Assembly: GCF_964355755.1 (NCBI RefSeq)
Contig: NC_092673.1
Span: forward strand, 28,711,001-28,775,000
Reading direction: 5' to 3'
Source of the DNA: Antedon mediterranea
Taxonomy: Eukaryota; Echinodermata; Crinoidea; Comatulida; Antedonidae
Length of the DNA stretch: 64,000 nt
The position numbers and the translations under genes were made by a program. Positions 40,101 to 49,030 of the stretch are shown one piece after another. Below the pieces are notes generated by a model that saw nothing but the letters and a program-made list of their open reading frames with translations, was not told the DNA's origin and made no database searches. Position 1 is the stretch's first letter, and each line of letters starts with the position of its first letter.

Positions 40101-43100
40101 CTTGGTTCCCACTATAACGTAACGCAAGGACGTAAACGCAACGCAAGCGTTTGAACCAATGACAAGCGAAGTTATAGACAGCAATCACAAGCGAATAAGC
40201 CATCGCTTGTGATTGGTCAATTCACTTGCGTTGCGTTACGTCCTTGCATTACGTTCTAGTGGGAACCACGCTTTACGTTGCGTCTCTAGTGGATCATTTA
40301 AAAAGCATAACAATAAGTTGTGCTGATTTAAGCAAAATGGCACACAAAATCGTTCAAAAAATCCTGAAAGATAAATATCTCTACGGTGTAACTCATAACC
40401 CTACAGTATATTACGTGTACCTTTGAGTGCTATAATCTCGATTCTCGAGGGCCCTTTGCTTTAAGCCAAGGGATTTGTCAATAGTTATGAGTGATGAATT
40501 CCATAAAGTGAATGAGTCCGCTTCGAACAATGCTTCAGTTCGCTACAAGATTGCTACTGTAATTATTAATTCCGTCTCATTTATGTTGTTCAACAAGAGT
40601 TCAAAAAAATGCATTATACATTAAAGTTGAAATCTTAGGTGTCAACGCTTAAAGGCCAGGTGCGGGAAAAAAATTTCTATTGATCATACATTTCAATAAT
40701 TATCGATCTATAGTTTCCCCTATGTTTCATAATTTTTGGGATTTTATTTGTGTTACACTAGCTTGTTGAAAATAAGCACTTTCTTATCAGTGGGGGGATA
40801 GTTCAAATTACACAGTAAAATCTCTATTCTTTTGTACACAAATTTTGTAAATAGAGAGGCATTTTAAAAAGCTATGAAAAATAAATGGTGTGGTAAAAAA
40901 TGTTATCAGATGACCAAATATAGGTAATATAACTTGAATATTACATTTCTGATATTTTTATTCAACTTCAGATTTTTATTTTCATGCTATAGCAAAAATT
41001 ATCCACCGTATATCCACCATCTTTTTTCACCGTCTAGGGAGTCACCAGACATGTTATTACATTAAGTTAACTACCTAACTACTGAAAAAAAGTCTTCCTG
41101 GTTTTTATGGAAGAATTTTGCCAAATTTTGTATTTGACCATATTAAGGGAAATTCATGTTTTTTCGTCTCGATTTCTGTTACAAATATTTCATTAATGTA
41201 CAATTAACCAAATATTATATTTAAAATTCATGCCTGTACCTGAGCTTTAAGGCCACTTGTATCTGTTTTGCTATGTTGTGTTAATGTGTAGACATACGTG
41301 TATTAACTACATGATTAATAGTATTGACAATTTGCGTAAAAAAAAAGAGAAAAGTTTGGCACAACATGTGAGGTGAAGCCCACGATGTAGTCTTAAGCTC
41401 TGTCTACACTATCAAAGTAGTTTGAAAAAAAAAGGTGTGAAATTCACAAATATTATGGTAGTGATATGACGTCGTCGTGTTTATATGGGCATATGTTTTG
41501 TCACGTAAAGCTTTACGCAGAAGAAACATGACCGAAACAAACACGACAAGAGCACTTTTAATCGAGGAGGAAAAAGTAAACGTCTTCGTTGTATTTCTCT
41601 TATTATTATTAGTTGTATAAATGCAAATTTGTTACTATACAAAATGTCCCAATACGTCCTTGACTCAGATTGACAGAATATGTTAAAAGTCTCAAACAAA
41701 GGTATAATAGAACACCAATTTAATTTATTTTAGCAGAACAATTAACTAAAAATGTCTAATCCGATAATTCGGATGAACAGAACCGGTGTTTCAACGGTCT
41801 ATTGATTTCGAGTTAAAATTAAATAACTGTTGATGAAAGGAATTGGAATGGTAATTTAAGTTAATGGAGTAACACAATTAAAGGTGTAATGACAGATGTG
41901 GCAAATAGACGTGCAATTTTCCTGTCTATTTATTATATTAAGCTTGGTTCTCATTGGACGCAAACAATGACGTGGGTGTGTTGACCAATCATAGGCAACA
42001 GTTTGTATGATATGTACGTCATGATTGGTCACATTACTTTACGGCGCGTGTACGTTATTGCGCTACGTCCTAAAGATTGGTTCCCACTACTGTAGAACGC
42101 AACACAAGGACGTAAGCGTAACGTAAGCAATTTGACTAATCACAAGCGATGGATTATTTGAACTGTTGCCTGTCATTGATTAACAATGTAACACGCTTGC
42201 GTTGCGTTTACGTCCTTGCGTTACGTCATAGTGGTAACCAAGCTTAAGTGGATGATTAGCGAAGTTTGTAAGTGAGTTTTGATGTATGATGATGATCTAT
42301 TTTTGTTTTTTTATATATTTAATATTTTACCAATTTATTAGGTATGTTTATGATGTACGACTACGGTGTCAGCCATTGGCTGCTTGTGTCATTTTAATGA
42401 TATACCGAAATATAATCATTGATTGTAACATGCATGATCTTAAATGCGTCTGACTATTTTAAAAGTCGTTTCAATTATGTTTATTTATCCTAATTGTCCA
42501 ATATGTTGAATATTAGTTTGTAAATTGGATACAACCCAAGTTTGTAGAGTTTGTGAAAGCCATTCATCAGAAACAATTACAAATACACGAAAGTATTGCA
42601 TCACAATATTAGTATATGCTTATAATAACAATTTCAGTAGTCACTGTAGGGTGGGTTTTAATTGATGACTAATGCAGCCTAGCATATTGGCATTTAGTGA
42701 TTCCCATATGAAATCATGAAGTTTGACCGCAAGCCTAGGTAAGTGAGGGTGCATAAAATCAATTCAAATATCCTGGGTTCCCTTATTATGAATTAGCATT
42801 AATTTTAAATAAATATAACAAGAAAAACACAAAGTATTTATAAGAAATAATTAATTGAAACGGCAGTCGTAGAAATAGGTATTTTTTCCAATTGCGGTGT
42901 AGGAAGTTATGGATAGAAAAAATGAATTCGAATTTAATTAAAGAGATGATGATCCAGGGACGTAAAAAAGACTATATAAAAGGATGAGATGCAACACCTA
43001 TCTATATACATGTCGACATGCCATTTGAATAACCCGAATATATACCCTTCTGTGTAAAGAAAGTTCAGTTACACTAGTTAACTTTATCAGAAATCTATAC

Positions 43101-44218
43101 CTATACAATTATATTTATTTAGAAATAAAATCTCAAACGATTAAATGAATAATACCCTATTATGTAGTGTTAACAATTGTGCTAAGCCGCGGAGTCACTT
43201 GCAACTATTCAGACAGTTCTATATGCACGTATTATAAGTAGTTATTAAAACAGGTCAGATATATTTGTGCTGCGATTTGGTATTGTATACGAACATTGAC
43301 ATCGTCTTGCACACAATGAAAGCCGTAGTAAATTGACACTGTCATTGCTATATAATCCTGCGCCAAACTATTCAAAATAACCAATAAGGTGTTTATATAT
43401 TTTACAGAAATGTTTATACGAATGGCCCTTTTATTGCTCAAGGGAACTTAATATGTGGATTGCCTTATAACTCAGGAATGTTGAAAGAACGAATCCGCAG
43501 ATCACACGGCTGACGCAACGCAATCAGGGGAGGGGAAAAGTAAGACAGAGAAGATAGACTTCAATCTTCTCTGATCAGAAACGACATCATCATCATATGG
43601 CACGCCAAGCTGTCATCATCAACACAATGTCGCTTACAACGAGAAATGACGCTCTGAATATACCTCTTACAACCACCCGATACGTCAACTCATTTCTCAT
43701 CCATAAAAAAAAAACTCCTGTTTCAGAAATGTTTACTCTTTGAAACCTCAAAACAGTCAAAAGTGTCTCTGATGAGAACAGTGGGATAGGGCCTACTTAA
43801 TTCAAGTCAAGTATGTTGTGCAATTTGGTCTTGCATACTAAAGTATTATAAATTTAAAGTACGGTAGCCTATACAATTAAACACCGACCGAGACCTACAT
43901 CTTCTAATATATCTATCTTTAGTCAGATCAAGTCAAGAATAAATTATATTTAATCCATACAAAACTTAAACTATTTTAAGAATGTCTTGGCGGCAAGTTC
44001 AAAGTCTTACCTGAATTACTGGTGGTCAGTGGTACCTCGATCACGGTTGAACCTATCGGAGACGTTTCCTGGAGGGTGGCTTTGAAGAAAGAGCGAGGAA
44101 ACTGTATACCTGGCATACTGACGGGGCGGACACGCCTACCCTGGAGGCCTTCCCCGGTACCTTCACAGGAACCCAAGACGAGGCTTAAAATTACACAAAC
44201 ACAAGTTAAATTTGCCAT
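25189..44218 (-). CDS. Secreted-looking type III-style cadherin (4 EC, NC/PCCD, EGF, LamG; no TM seen)
   Basis: Seven exons: 44011-44218, 31681-32766, 30661-31296, 29672-29885, 27393-27597, 26629-26732, 25189-25378. They sum to 2643 nt in phase with stop TGA at 25191-25189, giving 880 residues. Seen: a signal peptide at residues 1-20; four cadherin repeats (about 40-440), two ending in the calcium-linker forms DKNDNVP and DTNDNRP; a non-chordate classic cadherin block (FRKAIAEIFLVNSNNVFLFD, then LGFRFEQVHEDPC); cysteine-rich and EGF-like modules (CVCPAGYGGEDC, CKNGGECVTRLDGTFQC); and one laminin G domain ending GFQGCLQNVYVDGILMDF. Family knowledge: invertebrate N-cadherin-type proteins have many more EC repeats, a second LamG, a membrane helix and a catenin-binding tail. 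None of these was found before the NUP188 promoter 2.8 kb downstream. Role (adhesion modulation or matrix) is inference. EC1 lacks the DxNDN linker. Confidence 0.85.
25462..25623. mobile_element. Family A palindromic MITE
   Basis: In the last cadherin intron, about 80 bp from the final exon; carries a small internal duplication (actatat repeats). Confidence 0.75.
26188..26503. mobile_element. Family B MITE with another family B MITE nested in it
   Basis: The inner copy (26230-26377) is complete and flanked by TTA on both sides. The outer copy's two arms continue at 26188-26229 and 26381-26503. Confidence 0.7.
27659..27972 (-). mobile_element. tRNA-Leu/Ser-headed SINE, family C
   Basis: Second copy with GTGGTCGAGCGGTTAAGAC and GGGTTCGAGTCACACTCGC, ending in TTCAATTCAA at 27659; 60 bp upstream of cadherin exon 5. 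Confidence 0.75.
28375..28575. repeat. Imperfect local duplication in cadherin intron 4
   Basis: 'catgccatgtagaattcatc' with 'ggtgcacacggt', and 'ggtccatgtataattcatct' with 'gagtgcacacggt', about 110 bp apart, near two 'gcgcgtacac' motifs. Confidence 0.5.
29515..29650. mobile_element. Family B palindromic MITE
   Basis: Diverged copy in the cadherin gene, ending only about 20 bp from the donor of exon 4 (29672). Confidence 0.65.
30661..31296 (-). CDS. Cadherin gene exon 3: end of EC4, NC/PCCD block, cysteine-rich/EGF modules
   Basis: A 636-bp exon codes residues about 432-643. It starts DGTHTVKSHCLIELTMVTEE, passes through the block found in Drosophila N-cadherin-type proteins between the last EC and the first laminin G (established family architecture), and ends in an EGF-like module split at CTGLFKG. 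Cysteine spacing is regular, with no stop or frameshift. Confidence 0.87.
31681..32766 (-). CDS. Cadherin gene exon 2: EC1 (rest), EC2, EC3, most of EC4
   Basis: One 1086-bp exon codes residues about 70-431. EC1 finishes at KFPPKGF without a DxND linker. EC2 ends with DKNDNVPKF and EC3 with DTNDNRPTL. DYEDVHRYELTVRAK and DFEHYTRFNLIVRAY are the usual DxE-bearing cadherin strands. Donor gtaagg at 31680 and acceptor ttatag at 32767 keep phase with exons 1 and 3; the G of exon 1 plus AA completes Glu70 and restores a continuous EC1. Confidence 0.88.
33699..33825. mobile_element. Family A MITE, degraded
   Basis: Left TIR recognisable (CTCTGTCTACAC), right TIR lost. Confidence 0.5.
35286..35440. 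mobile_element. Family A palindromic MITE
   Basis: TTA-flanked copy in cadherin intron 1, right arm with a partial duplication. Confidence 0.75.
35660..35770. mobile_element. Possible degraded family B MITE
   Basis: Keeps 'gaccaatcagaagttcgga' and 'ttgcgctgcgtg' sections but no clear ends. Confidence 0.35.
35782..35938. mobile_element. Family A palindromic MITE
   Basis: TAA-flanked copy, 340 bp from the previous one, with two 'caaatatggtagtgatat' units. Confidence 0.8.
37038..37125. repeat. CG-rich hairpin
   Basis: 'gcgcgtcatttttcatcgtt' pairs with 'aacgatgaaaaatacgcacg' about 40 bp further on, in otherwise AT-rich cadherin intron 1. Confidence 0.75.
37875..37965. repeat. Short tandem repeat
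   Basis: Three or four copies of 'ggggacaatttgatattaat' with small changes, in cadherin intron 1. Confidence 0.7.
40099..40272. mobile_element. Family B MITE, complete reference copy
   Basis: Begins AGCTTGGTTCCCACTATAAC, ends CTAGTGGGAACCACGCT, with TTA on both sides (40096-40098, 40273-40275). Its uninterrupted centre serves as the pre-insertion reference for the 5.8-kb element. Confidence 0.85.
41393..41518. mobile_element. Family A MITE, right arm partly deleted
   Basis: Full left TIR after TTA; the right end keeps only 'gtcacgtaaagctttac'. Confidence 0.65.
41939..42244. mobile_element. Family B MITE inserted in another family B remnant
   Basis: The copy 42074-42244 has TAA on both sides. 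The sequence 41939-42073 before it is the left and middle part of an older copy. Confidence 0.7.
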
Positions 44219-44289
44219 ATTCCTGTCTGGTTAGAGCAATGATCCAGTCGGAGACCCAGTACGTTAATTCAGTCGCCTCTAGCGCGGAG

Positions 44290-44325
44290 TACGCCTACGT
44301 CGTATACAGATCTGCTCAATTTATA
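44290..44325 (-). promoter_or_regulatory. Candidate TATA box of the cadherin gene
   Basis: The minus strand reads TATAAATT at 44325-44318, about 100 bp upstream of the initiator ATG at 44218. This leaves room for a transcription start near 44290 and a 5' leader of about 75 nt. No second motif was confirmed. Confidence 0.4.
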
Positions 44326-44329
44326 GCTC

Positions 44330-47300
44330 TTTACTATCAGTGTTTATACGCTCTACTGATATTATCAGACGATGCTATGGAAAAGAAAAACAGATATTTA
44401 AAAAATGTGGAGCAAATCTACCATGTAGTAAGGAGGATAAATGGGTACACTGGTAACTGTCACACGTCACATAAGATATAACCTTCAATCACTGTGAGTG
44501 TGCTTCAGTGATATTAAAGATCCAAATAATGTAGCCAACCAAACTAAATAGATCTCAATAGTGCTAAAACGTAGGTAAACATAACTAAATAGATAATATA
44601 CATAAGTAGTTTAATCCTATAGTCATGCTGAGGATTATAAACATGAATTCTGGTACAAATAAAGAGATACAAACATTGAAAAGATGCACACCACTGTAAA
44701 CACATCCGAACAATGGCGACAAACAATGATATTGTAAAGAACATGGAAGAGATATACGTATTGTTAACTTTTCTTTCAATGAGATTCCCTATATCCAGAA
44801 CAGTGAATATAAATGCGATACAAAGAATGCGTAATAAATACCGGTATGAAATGAAATGAATACAAGTCAGTTAAAAAAATAAACAGAAATAAGTAATAAA
44901 TAAAATTATCTAAAATACCAATAATTGTTCTGAGAATTTACCTGGTTGCGCCAATAATTGTAAAATACGATACGAGGTGAGCTAGCGTACATTTGTAGTA
45001 CGTACAGTACACAAAAATACCTGGATAGAGATCGTATTCCCACAACCAACTAGTTCATTATTATAAGCCATGAATGAAGGCAATTACTCACGAAGGAGAC
45101 TATTTTAATTCGCAATATAAGAGCGTAAAATGTCAACAAAAAACAGCTGTCGTGAAGCGATATTTTGACAGGTTCCTCGTGGGGGCTAGGCTTGCCACTC
45201 CAATGTCACAAAAGCACCCTAAAACGTACCCTAACACCGATATCACATTTCTACAAACCATATACTCAGGAACTTATTAATATTAATTTGTGTCAGTTTA
45301 ATTGTATAAATCTTTATTTATTAAAAACGTACATTTCTTTACGTTCTACGTTATGTTTAAGAAAACCTTTTAACTTAATTAAATAAACTTTGTTATTAAA
45401 ATATGACAATCATTTGATAAATTAATTTTGCTATAAAAAAGAATGCAATTAAATTAATGTCATTTGATTGGTTGTTTAGATTGTTGCTTAAAAAAAAAAC
45501 AAGTTGTAATTGACAAGGTGAGATGAGAGGATCAACAAATGAAGTCACCAGTTTTTAAAAAAAATCTGCATTTTGGTTACTAAACAACCCATGAAAACAC
45601 AGTATTTTTTTTTTTTTCTTTTTCTGGCATCTGATTCTGATATATTGACTAATCCTTTGTTTAGAAATAAACGAATAAGGGCAAATTGTTAAATTCTAAA
45701 TAAACTCGCATAAATATCGCAAATCATTATGTTACAGCATATTTCATTCAATTTATCATCTATTATACAGGAGGTGGCGAAAAGGTCAACCAGAGAACGT
45801 AATGACCTACAAACTAAAACTAGCTAGAGGTTTATTTTCAATAAAATTGAATAAACCATCAAATTACATAATAATCTTAATAGTTATACCGTATGTTAAT
45901 AAACAAACATTTCAGACCCAATTTATCAAATGATTGAGCGCAGGTAATCACTCATTTCTATAACTCTCTGTATGATGGTAACATTCGGTTTATTTTGGAC
46001 CATATCAAGCATGACTGAAGTTTTTTGAACAGATGATACCCTTAGCACTAAAATATTGGGTGGGTGAACAGTTAGTTGGACACATGGACCTAAATTCTAA
46101 AAAAATCTAATTGATAGGTATAACATGGTTGACGGAACTCAAATACGCACTTTTAATAATAAGAGAATGGATAATGTGCATAATTATCGAACTTCCACTT
46201 TAGGAATCGTATTCTACCGTACATCTCAGAAATATGAAATGTTGTACATCATTTATGACCGCCTGGACCTATTCACCTGAGCAACCGACCCACAGGAAAC
46301 GAAAAGCGTCAATCATATATGGGATCTCCCACAAGTCTATTTACACGACATACCTGAGTGTTTGTAGTACTCCTCCGGGTCTTTAGACATTCACCAGTAG
46401 TTTTGATCTATCAACCATTCAACATTCCTCAAACATCTAAAACTTTACAATGTATTTGCGGCTAAAATTCCAAATGTAGGCTATTGGTAAGGACTTAATC
46501 GTTGAACTAAAATACTGGTTGCACGTGTGTTCAATAGATAACTATCCGCGGTAAGAACGAAGTACCGTATAGTACTTCAGTAAGTAGCGTACGTAATAAT
46601 CCCTATTGAAGCTTCAGCCAATCACAATCCGTCAAGCAATTGTTTTATTAACCTGTGTTTAATCGATGAACTTGTAAAGGACTCAGGGAGTGATTCGCTC
46701 AAGGTATGTTAGAACATTACTACTATGCTGAACTTTTTGAGCCACGTCGTACTGTGCATTTATCCGTAACCCGTTTCTTCCAATGAACTCCTCACACACT
46801 GCGAGCCAAATCATACAGCGCGCTCACTTACTCCACCAAACGCGTTCTGACTTACCGCAGGGTCATGCTAGCAAAGAGCTTCTGTGGTTTAGTTAATTAG
46901 TAGCATACGAGTGATGAGACACGGTCTTCGTAAAATGAACTGTCCCCGGTGAGAGGACAGAGAACATTAAGTAATATGTCAATAATAATCACCAGGACTC
47001 GACTGATTTGTAGCTGGTGTAACTACATGCGAATATTAGCTAAAATGTCAACAGGGGACACATTCACGTCATGAAATGAATGACATTATTCAATACCTTT
47101 ATGTAAGCCACTAAGTTAAAGTAATGTTTTATTTTAACTCTTTTGATTGGCCCGATTTATATATATGTACTGTAGGTTATTATATGTGTTATTGGATAAA
47201 AGGAGTGGGGCAAATACTTGACCAATCACTGGCTACTGATCCTAGCAATATTAATAAAATACATAGCATTAGCATAAAGTTGGATAGAAAATGCATTGCT

Positions 47301-48234
47301 TTTGTTTTAAATGCAATTTCAAATATATCAACACCTACTCTTTAATCTATACATTCACTGACTTTTTTAAGAGGTCAATTTGGAGAGGTCAAGGTGACAG
47401 TTGGCCCCACGATTTCCTTGAACCATGGAAATTGGTAATATTAGCTGGCGTCAAATCGTAGCTGACTCAAAGTGCATCACATTCGGATAACGAATTGGGT
47501 CAAATCTATCAATACCCATGGGAAAACGCAAAAAAACAGTAATAATATAATCATCACTAACGTCATTTATTAAACAATGATTTGCTAATTATTATTATTA
47601 ACGGTTATGTTAATAAAAACAGACGAAACATTTATTTTATGCTACTTGCACGGACTTTCATGTGCAATCAAACTTCACGCGTCATGTTTCCTTGACATTT
47701 TTACCACTTACAAATAGATGGCGCACTCCACTAAAAATGTTTATCACTATTAAAGATGTATTTTCCCCATGAAAAAAATAATTCTTAAAAAATTTTTGAA
47801 TATTCCATTTTAATGTAAAATAAAAGTTACCCACTTTGACTAAAAATTGGATCGAAAAAAAAATGTATTTACCTAAAAAAAATGTAATTTAAAGCAAAAA
47901 ATTGTCAAATTGGCTGCCAGCCAATGTATTTTTGGTTGAATTTTTAACCGTTTATTTTGTCATTTTACAAGTGAAAACATAATTTTTTTTCCCAGTTTTT
48001 TTCTATGGAAGTGATTAACTTTATTAAAACTAAGAAATAACATATTCAAAGTCTTAATTTTTCATGTTTTTGAGGGACAATACATCTTTAAATAAATTCA
48101 TCTGGTTCCAAATTAATTGGAAAATTATTACTTTTTTTTCGTAACCACGTATTATGAGATGAAAGCTGATTAAAAATAAAGTTTGTGAGAAGGTTATGTA
48201 AACGATTTCAGTCATTTTACATTTAATTCCTCTA
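44330..48234. other. Intergenic spacer between the cadherin and Flower genes
   Basis: The two genes diverge from this spacer. I could support no coding exon here. The 45074-45386 frames are short and without family resemblance. The family F element at 47754-48087 and the family A element at 48235 lie at its right end. Confidence 0.4.
47754..48087. mobile_element. Family F element, fullest copy
   Basis: Ends AGATGTATTTTCCCC and GAGGGACAATACATCT, next to TAA and TTA. About 334 bp, AT-rich, no ORF. Confidence 0.7.
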
Positions 48235-48788
48235 AACTCTGGCTACACTAACAAACTAATTTGACAAAAAAGTGTACCCAATATGGTAGTGATATGCTTA
48301 AATATGGTAGTGATATAACATCATCATGTCCACGAAATTTATGAAACTGCCATCACTAGCATTTCGAAGAAAGAGGTCTTGCTGCTTACAGATTGTTAGA
48401 ATGATACAAAAGTATGATAATGTTAATCCGGGTGTCTTTTTTGAATTAGCACCATCTACTGTAACTAGAGGCCACAATTTTAAAATTAAAAAAGTTCATA
48501 GTAAATCGAAACACAGACAGAAATTCTTTTCAATATCTGTAGTAAATGATTGGAATAGTTTGCCATATCATATAATAAATGCATCCTCTATAAATAATTT
48601 TAAAACCCATCTTGAAACACACTGGAAAACCCACAACCTAAAGTTTGAGTCATATAACCAAGATGTTCAAAGAGGGACTCACAAACCTTAACAGGTTTAT
48701 AGTCTAAAGGTCAAGGTAAATGAAGGTAAAATGGGCACATCACATTTTTTTTTGTCACATAAAATTTGATAGTGTAGACAGAGCTTTA
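48235..48788. mobile_element. Family A MITE split by a LINE fragment
   Basis: Left arm 48235-48332 and right arm 48733-48788 are the two sides of one MITE. A 400-bp reverse transcriptase tail lies at the hairpin loop, where other copies read 'tccatatatgggc'. Confidence 0.8.
48331..48733 (+). pseudogene. 5'-truncated non-LTR retrotransposon, reverse transcriptase C-terminus
   Basis: The frame to the stop at 48691 ends with VVNDWNSLPYHIINASSINN and a KTHLETHW-type tail, the pattern at the C-terminal end of CR1/L2-group LINE polymerases. The short untranslated tail carries GGTAAA-like repeats. Truncated at the 5' side, so not a gene. Confidence 0.7.
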
Positions 48789-48856
48789 CAAAAATCAAAA
48801 CTTTTGTTGTCGTTGGTGGCGTATGACATGTTCTGCTGACGACGACGACGATAAAA

Positions 48857-48865
48857 CCGGAAGTG
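48857..48865 (+). promoter_or_regulatory. ETS-type motif upstream of the Flower gene
   Basis: CCGGAAGTG is a perfect ETS/GABP core about 170 bp upstream of the start codon at 49031. Such sites are common at TATA-less housekeeping starts. Transcription start position is inferred. Confidence 0.4.
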
Positions 48866-49030
48866 ATGACTCGCGACCACACGGGACATGTTGACGTTTG
48901 TCATCATCATAAAAGAAGAAATAAACAAATGCATTAGGCCTAGGCCTACAATAGTTTGAGCAACGAAGGCTCCTTATTAAAACGATTCCAGATATCGTCT
49001 GTTTTATTATTATCATCAACTTTCCCTAAA

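Larger units (their letters stand above)
32767..44010 (-). other. Cadherin intron 1 (11.2 kb)
   Basis: I see no exon in this interval. It holds family A MITEs (33699, 35286, 35782, 41393), family B MITEs (40099, 41939, 42074), a GC-rich block (34680-34910), a CG-rich hairpin (37038-37125), a short tandem repeat (37875-37965), and AT-rich sequence. The long first intron separates the signal-peptide exon from the rest, an arrangement that often holds enhancers (inference). Confidence 0.5.

Noticed and set aside
44212-44481. Plus-strand frames opposite the cadherin first exon
   Set aside because: Overlap the cadherin promoter and signal peptide in antisense, with no family resemblance.
48326-48691. 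121-residue frame as a host gene
   Set aside because: Matches the C-terminal end of LINE reverse transcriptase and lies inside a MITE.
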